Source of the DNA: Typhlomys cinereus
Lineage: Eukaryota > Chordata > Mammalia > Rodentia > Platacanthomyidae
Assembly: GCA_023101885.1 (NCBI GenBank)
Contig: JALPQD010000159.1
Coordinates: forward strand, 648,566 to 712,565
Reading direction: 5' to 3'
Length of the DNA stretch: 64,000 nt
Shown one piece after another: positions 59,807 to 64,000 of the stretch. The stretch's first letter is position 1. Every line of letters starts with the position of its first letter. Under the pieces are notes generated by a model. It did not search any database and was not told where the DNA came from. It saw only the letters and a list, made by a program, of their open reading frames with translations. The position numbers and the translations under genes are program-made.

Positions 59807-60007
59807 GGAAACATATCTGGTCAAGTAATTTTGCAAGTAATTTAGATTCATTTGGTTTTGCTACTATGCACATGGGAGAAGTTTCTCTTTACATTGCTTC
59901 TGTACAAATAAGAGGATTAGTACATAAAGGAGTGGACTGCCTTGCTGAAGGATACAAAAATTAAAAGAGGTGCAGTTTAAATATACTGCCATTTCATTAG
60001 AGCCATT

Positions 60008-60447
60008 TGATAGTTAAGCCTGGGTGTAAACTTGACACATCAGGTATTAACTAAGGTGAGCTGAGACCACCATTGGAAAGGATCAACTGAGACCACTTGA
60101 TAGAATTATACCCACTCTAGATCCTATCAGGACCTCCTTAGTTCTTATAGGATCCTCCCAGTACTGCATCATATAAAAAAGAGCCACGAAAGAGAACAGA
60201 TGCCTTCTTGCAGCTGTGCTAGGAATCATTCTTCCTTCTGGCCATCCGGTTTCTTCAACCTTCTATCTTTTGACTAGACTAAGACTCTAAGAGTTCTCCA
60301 GACTTCAGCCATCACCCACTTGACTAACAAACTGAGCAGCTAGCTATTGTCAGCCATCGTTGGACTACCTTGGCTACTGATAGCCTTTCCTGGACGACCT
60401 TGGCCATATCTGTGAGCCAACTCAATAAATTTCATATATATATATAT

Positions 60448-60490
<43 letters not shown>

Positions 60491-60534
60491 CATTCTGTGA
60501 ATTCCGTGACTCTAGAGAACCCTCACTAATACAA
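60008..60534 (+). mobile_element. Old solo LTR, ERVL class
   Basis: Starts TG ('tgatagttaagcctgggtg', then 'taaacttgaca') and ends 'ctctagagaaccctcactaatacaa', the end motif of MLT2-type ERVL LTRs. 'gagccaactcaataaattt' supplies a poly(A) signal (AATAAA near 60423). The terminal TA run has grown into a (TA)n(TG)n microsatellite (60434-60488). No internal region or second LTR is paired with it. The exact family is uncertain. Confidence 0.65.
60434..60488. repeat. (TA)n(TG)n microsatellite inside the LTR
   Basis: A (TA)6-type run passes into about 19 TG units, located just after the AATAAA of the solo LTR. Confidence 0.95.
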
Positions 60535-60576
60535 GTCATGTCTTTGTTCTCTTCTCTGTTTGTCCCTTCTCAAAAT

Positions 60577-60581
60577 ACATG
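60577..60581. repeat. 5-bp target duplication, left (acatg)
   Basis: 'acatg' directly precedes the 5' LTR and recurs at 62748-62752 directly after the 3' LTR. Five bases is usual for ERVL-MaLR elements. Confidence 0.8.
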
Positions 60582-61007
60582 TGTCATAGTTGTGCACAGG
60601 TGTAAACTTGACAGTTGAGGGTTTGCGCTCTGGAAACATTTGTGGAGAATTAGTGGTTGAGTTAGGCCCAGAGAAGACCTGAAGGAGCTTGTCTAACTGA
60701 TGAGGAAGGCCAAGTCCATGGTGGGTGAGACTAGGCTGTTGAATAAAATACAGATAGCTGATTGAAAGAGTTGGTATCTTTGTGTTCACTTAGCTAGACA
60801 TGCTGGTCTGGCAAGTAAGGATCATCCCTCTCTCAGCCATTATGTAGAGATGGTGTAGCCAGTTCCCTTGGATTTGGTGTTGGCGTGAGCTCTTTGGTCA
60901 CGGTGGACTGAGAACTATTACCAGATAATCATTAGAGACAATAAACCCCTTATTACCTTAAGCCAATTGATGGTCATTTATCAGCATTTATCAGGCAAAC
61001 TGCAACA
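60582..61007 (+). repeat. 5' LTR of the MaLR-like element
   Basis: Starts 'tgtcatagttgtgcacagg' and ends 'aactgcaaca'. It contains AATAAA ('gagacaataaacccc', about 60936-60951). It aligns along its whole length with 62324-62747, with many substitutions. Confidence 0.87.
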
Positions 61008-61350
61008 GAATTGAAACTCAGGAAGTGGGGTGTTGCTGATAAATCTGACTATGTAGATTTTGTGGCTTTCAAATGGTTTTGGTGAACAAAGTTTGAAATA
61101 TTTGAAGATTTTGACTTTGTGGATTACAAATACCGTTCTGCAAAGTTAAATGGGCCATTTGGATAATGAAAATGCTGAGAGAGTTATGAATTTTTTGGGC
61201 CCAGTTTGTGATGAGAGGAACAAGGACTTTGGTGAAGTTGAATTTAGAAATGATGGACTGGTTTGCTTGAAAGAGGAGAGCTGTGTTGGTAGTCATGAAG
61301 CTCTGGATGAGGAAAGGGCAGGCAGCAGAGTAGCTGCTGCTTTTTGAGGG

Positions 61351-61551
61351 ATTTTGGTATGCACATTAAAGGATTCTCCGGGGATTGGGGGAGCGAGGCA
61401 CTGGTGGATGGGGAAGGAGGGGTGAAGGGAGGGGGAGCAGGGGGGTAGGGGGAAGGAGGAGGGAGGGAAGGAACCGGTGTACCTATTAAGTTTGTATGAG
61501 CAGAAATAATAATAACAAATGTTAAAAAATAAAAGAAAATGATTTAAAAAA
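61351..61551 (+). mobile_element. L1 3' end inserted in the MaLR internal region
   Basis: 'ggtatgcacattaaaggattc' then the G-rich tract (61380-61480), 'gtgtacctattaagtttgta' and 'gagcagaaataataataac' are the last 200 bp of the young L1 family. No clear target duplication. It dates the L1 family as younger than this LTR element. Confidence 0.85.
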
Positions 61552-62323
61552 GTATCAATGAAGGAAAACCTAGTGACTTGCACTGGGATGGTGGAAGATG
61601 TGAAAACCTCCATATGGCGAGTTTGTGGTTTAAAAACCCATATTCCTTCAGGGGCTGAAAGCCGAAGTTAAGCAGTTTCTTGCCCTTTGGAAGTTTGACT
61701 GCTTAAAAGAGGCTTTTCCAGCATCAGCGCACAAAGCTTGGTACAGCTGTGGCTCGAGTGGACCAAGCTATGTTTCAAACTTGCTTCGGAATCTGGCAGC
61801 GTCTCCCAGGTGGTACAGGTTTTGGCATCAAGTGATAGGTGTAGAGTTCCTGTAAGGAGAGGTAAAGCTTATAGCTGTAGAGGAGAACCCAGAGTGTTAG
61901 AGATGCCAGAACATGGGATGTATGCTGAGAACGACTGCGAGTGGAGATTCAGCCTGGGTTAAGGAACTCTGTTTTTACAACTTCAAGCTGCAAATAGGGA
62001 CTGTGAATGTCTAGAATCTTTGAGCCACCTTGGCTACATAATGAGCATCAGAAGATGGACATTGAAGTACAGAATGAGGTAATTTGCTGGACTTTGGTCT
62101 TAACTTGATGTTTTCTCAGTGTTACAATGTTTTTATTTGAGATATTTAAAGAAAGACTTTCAGTTCCAACATTTTAATAACTGAAATTTTAATGACAGAA
62201 TATTTTAAATTCATTTATGAAATGTATTTATATTTTTAAAATAACTTTTAACATCTGTGGGGACAAGGATTGAAGTTTGCAGTTTAAATGTGCTGTTTTG
62301 TGACAAGTTGACAAGGGGTGGAA

Positions 62324-62747
62324 TGTCAAAGTTGGGCACAGGTTTCAACTTGACAGTTGAGGGTTTGAGCACTGGGCACATTTGTGGAGAATTAGTGGCA
62401 GAGTTGGGCCCAGAGCAGACCTGCAGGAGATTGTCTAGCTGATAAGAAAGTCCCAGGACATAATGAGTGGGATTAGGCCCTGTAATAAAATACGGACAGC
62501 TGGTTGAGAGAGTTGGCATCCTTGTGTACATTTAGCCAGACATGCTGATCTGGCAAGTAAGGATCATTCCTCTCTCAGCCATTATGTAGAAATGATGCAG
62601 CCAGTTCCCTTGGCCTTGGTGTTGGTGTGAGGTCTCCTGTCAAGCTGGACTGAGAACTGTAACCAGATTGTAAGAGACAATAAACCCCTTGTTCCCTTAA
62701 TCTGTTTAATGGTCATTTGTCAGCAACCATGCAGGCGAACTGGAACA
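62324..62747 (+). repeat. 3' LTR of the MaLR-like element
   Basis: Starts 'tgtcaaagttgggcacagg', has 'gagacaataaaccccttg' (poly(A) signal), and ends 'gaactggaaca'. It is followed by 'acatg' (62748-62752). Confidence 0.87.
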
Positions 62748-62848
62748 ACATGTATTCTGTGATTTCTTCAAAAGTTTCAAAGACACTTTAGGGTTTTTAC
62801 GTTCTATGTTTCCATTTTTGTACCTCCCATAATGCCTAAGAAAATGTG

Positions 62849-62946
62849 AATGTAATATATATATTACATTGTATATAATGTAATATATATATTACATTGT
62901 ATATAATGTAATATATATATTACATTGTATATAATGTAATATATAA
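62849..62946. repeat. Tandem array of a 28-bp palindromic unit
   Basis: Three identical 28-bp units (62849-62876, 62877-62904, 62905-62932) and a partial fourth. Each unit contains a perfect 22-bp inverted repeat (aatgtaatata and its complement, no spacer) plus 'gtatat'. The array is pure A/T except for the G and C in each palindrome arm and linker, and can form hairpins or cruciforms. Confidence 0.93.
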
Positions 62947-63079
62947 TAAATATACATAAAACTTTTGTACTCATAATGTTAAAAAAAAGTCTTGGATGAC
63001 TATCTTTTCTCTTTTGTGCCTACAAAGGCTGGAGCAGAGCAAGTCACAGGAAATATGTGCAGAATAGCATATTTACATT

Positions 63080-63093
63080 GAAACATCATTGCA
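63080..63093. repeat. Target duplication, left (U1 retrocopy)
   Basis: 'gaaacatcattgca' precedes the U1 sequence and recurs exactly at 63283-63296 after the poly(A). Confidence 0.95.
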
Positions 63094-63257
63094 ATACTTA
63101 CCTGGCAGGGGAGATACCATGATCACGAAGGTGGTTTTCCCAGGGCGAGGCTTATCCATTTCACTCCGGATGTGCTGACCCCTGCGATTTCCCCAAATGT
63201 GGGAAACTCGACTGCATAATTTGTGGTAGTGGGGGACTGCGTTCGCGCTCTCCCCTG
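63094..63257 (+). pseudogene. U1 snRNA retrocopy, full length (164 nt)
   Basis: Begins with the U1 5' end 'atacttacctg', which in U1 pairs with 5' splice sites. It carries all four stem-loops, the Sm site 'aatttgtgg' (63220-63228) and the 3' end 'tcccctg'. From memory of mammalian U1 it differs at about two positions ('ccatttcactcc' and 'cgctctcccc'). It is followed by a 25-base A run, which real U1 RNA lacks, and is bounded by identical 14-bp target duplications. It is therefore an L1-mediated retrocopy. The preceding 14-bp duplication leaves no room for the U1 proximal sequence element next to it, so transcription from its own promoter is unlikely. Confidence 0.95.
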
Positions 63258-63282
63258 AAAAAAAAAAAAAAAAAAAAAAAAA
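63258..63282 (+). repeat. Poly(A) tail of the U1 retrocopy
   Basis: Twenty-five bases, essentially pure A, follow the U1 3' end and lead into the right target duplication. Confidence 0.95.
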
Positions 63283-63296
63283 GAAACATCATTGCA
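63283..63296. repeat. Target duplication, right (U1 retrocopy)
   Basis: An exact copy of 63080-63093, directly after the poly(A). Confidence 0.95.
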
Positions 63297-64000
63297 GACC
63301 ATGACAGAAGTATTTTTAGTCAGGAACTAAGTAATGATTATCATTAATCTTTTTCCACCTGTTGTAGAGTTGCAACCATATATTTTGAACTGGAATGTGT
63401 TTTCTTTCTATAGTATGAGAGATTTTTCTGCCATATTTCCAATGGCAGATTTCCAATTTTAAGAGACCCTGGAATTCTTGCAAACATTAGTTACCCAGGC
63501 ACAGTAATTATAGTTGGAGGATGAGGTGCTACTAATTGAAAATTGGGGCCACATTATGGGAACAGAGAAAACAAACTTAGATTTAGGTATGCACTTATTC
63601 ATTTGTAAGGGACATATTTTGTTGTGATGGAAGTCAGCATATTTTAAGACATTCAACAATACCCAATTCATGCCTGGTTAATAAACTTGTAGAGAACTCC
63701 AACTGATTTCTATTAGGGTATTCACTTCTGGCTTTGGTATATATCATTAAAAACGTGTTTGTTTCTTCATTTTGGGAGATAGTAACGAGAACTAGCATTT
63801 TATTTAATGTGTCACATGTCGATGAATGCACATTCTTTTCAAAAAAGATAAAGAGTGTGGTCAGAAATAGCACATGAGGAGACAGAAGTCATTCTCTATT
63901 AATCAGTTTTGGTACTTATTGTATTACCATCTCCAAAGATGCAGTTGTGTTCATTAATCAAAGCAGACTCACAGAGAAAAACAAAACTTTTCTGCTTTAA
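63297..64000. other. Unassigned AT-rich DNA
   Basis: Two minus-strand frames (63459-63671, 63634-63873) show no domain. No RNA or repeat recognised. Confidence 0.45.

Larger units (their letters stand above)
60582..62747 (+). mobile_element. Complete MaLR-like LTR retrotransposon (non-coding)
   Basis: Two similar LTRs in direct orientation (60582-61007 and 62324-62747) flank about 1.3 kb of internal sequence. A purine tract 'gacaaggggtggaa' (62310-62323) lies immediately before the 3' LTR, and a perfect 5-bp duplication (acatg) surrounds the whole. The internal part opens with 'actcaggaagtggggtgttgctgat', as in rodent MaLR internals, and encodes no gag, pol or env that I can see. It must have moved with proteins supplied in trans. 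A truncated L1 3' end sits inside it (61351-61551). Confidence 0.85.

Noticed and set aside
59580..59873. Minus-strand frame rich in Tyr-Leu-Ser repeats
   Set aside because: Pure translation of the (GATA)n microsatellite.
61150..61347. Plus-strand 65-codon frame inside the LTR element as a gag or accessory gene
   Set aside because: MaLR internal regions are non-coding. The frame is short, has no retroviral motif and ends where an L1 fragment begins.
62849..62946. Regularly spaced repeats as a CRISPR array
   Set aside because: Units are contiguous without spacers, AT palindromes, in a mammalian genome.
63094..63257. Functional U1 snRNA gene
   Set aside because: A poly(A) tail and 14-bp target duplications show a retrocopy. 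No U1 promoter element remains next to it.

Overview
The window is nuclear DNA from a mammal, almost certainly a rodent. It is AT-rich and gene-poor, and interspersed repeats fill most of it. The rodent call rests on ID-type SINEs (4061-4131 and about 59125-59178), a tRNA-headed B2-like SINE next to (TG)n (26870-27115), an LTR retrotransposon of the ERVL-MaLR kind and one young, expanded L1 lineage. I cannot name the species. Nothing here is prokaryotic: there are no operons, CRISPR arrays or ribosome binding sites.

Layout. 1-7500 is mostly single-copy-looking DNA with microsatellites, two very old L1 remnants (about 900-1850 on +, about 6520-7420 on -), a MIR and an ID SINE. 7580-25089 is a continuous block of + strand young L1: element A (7580-11431 and 13489-15617) with A2 inserted in it (11432-13482), then C (15618-18276), then D (18277-25089). 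25090-29003 is non-L1 DNA with three (TG)n tracts, SINEs and one possible terminal coding exon (28435-28625). 29004-47024 is a second + strand L1 block. It is a nested stack in which a 5'-truncated element E (29004-30041, 37017-37789, 38217-39095, 42253-43859) hosts a full-length element F (30042-37016), an antisense processed pseudogene (37790-38216) and a composite mini-L1 (39096-42252) ending in a 3' transduction. E is followed by the truncated element I (43860-47024). 47025-49588 is single-copy-like DNA plus one old L1 3' UTR. 49589-57765 is a rearranged L1 cluster: M (+, twin-primed), J (-), K (+) and L (-), forming large inverted repeats. 57770-58272 is an LTR-like promoter segment joined to an L1-like 3' tail. 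59674-59806 is a (GATA)n tract, 60008-60534 a solo LTR, 60582-62747 a complete two-LTR MaLR-like element with a 5-bp target duplication, 62849-62946 a tandem palindrome array, and 63094-63257 a full-length U1 snRNA retrocopy with poly(A) and target duplications.

The pieces are linked through L1 retrotransposition. L1 ORF1p binds RNA, and ORF2p nicks DNA and reverse transcribes. That machinery explains the L1 insertions, the processed pseudogene, the U1 retrocopy and the SINEs. The only uninterrupted full-length protein gene I see is the L1 ORF1 of element F (31062-32174). Every ORF2 copy has stops, frameshifts or deletions, so no element here looks autonomous. No host gene can be named. The best host coding candidate is the exon-like stretch at 28435-28625.
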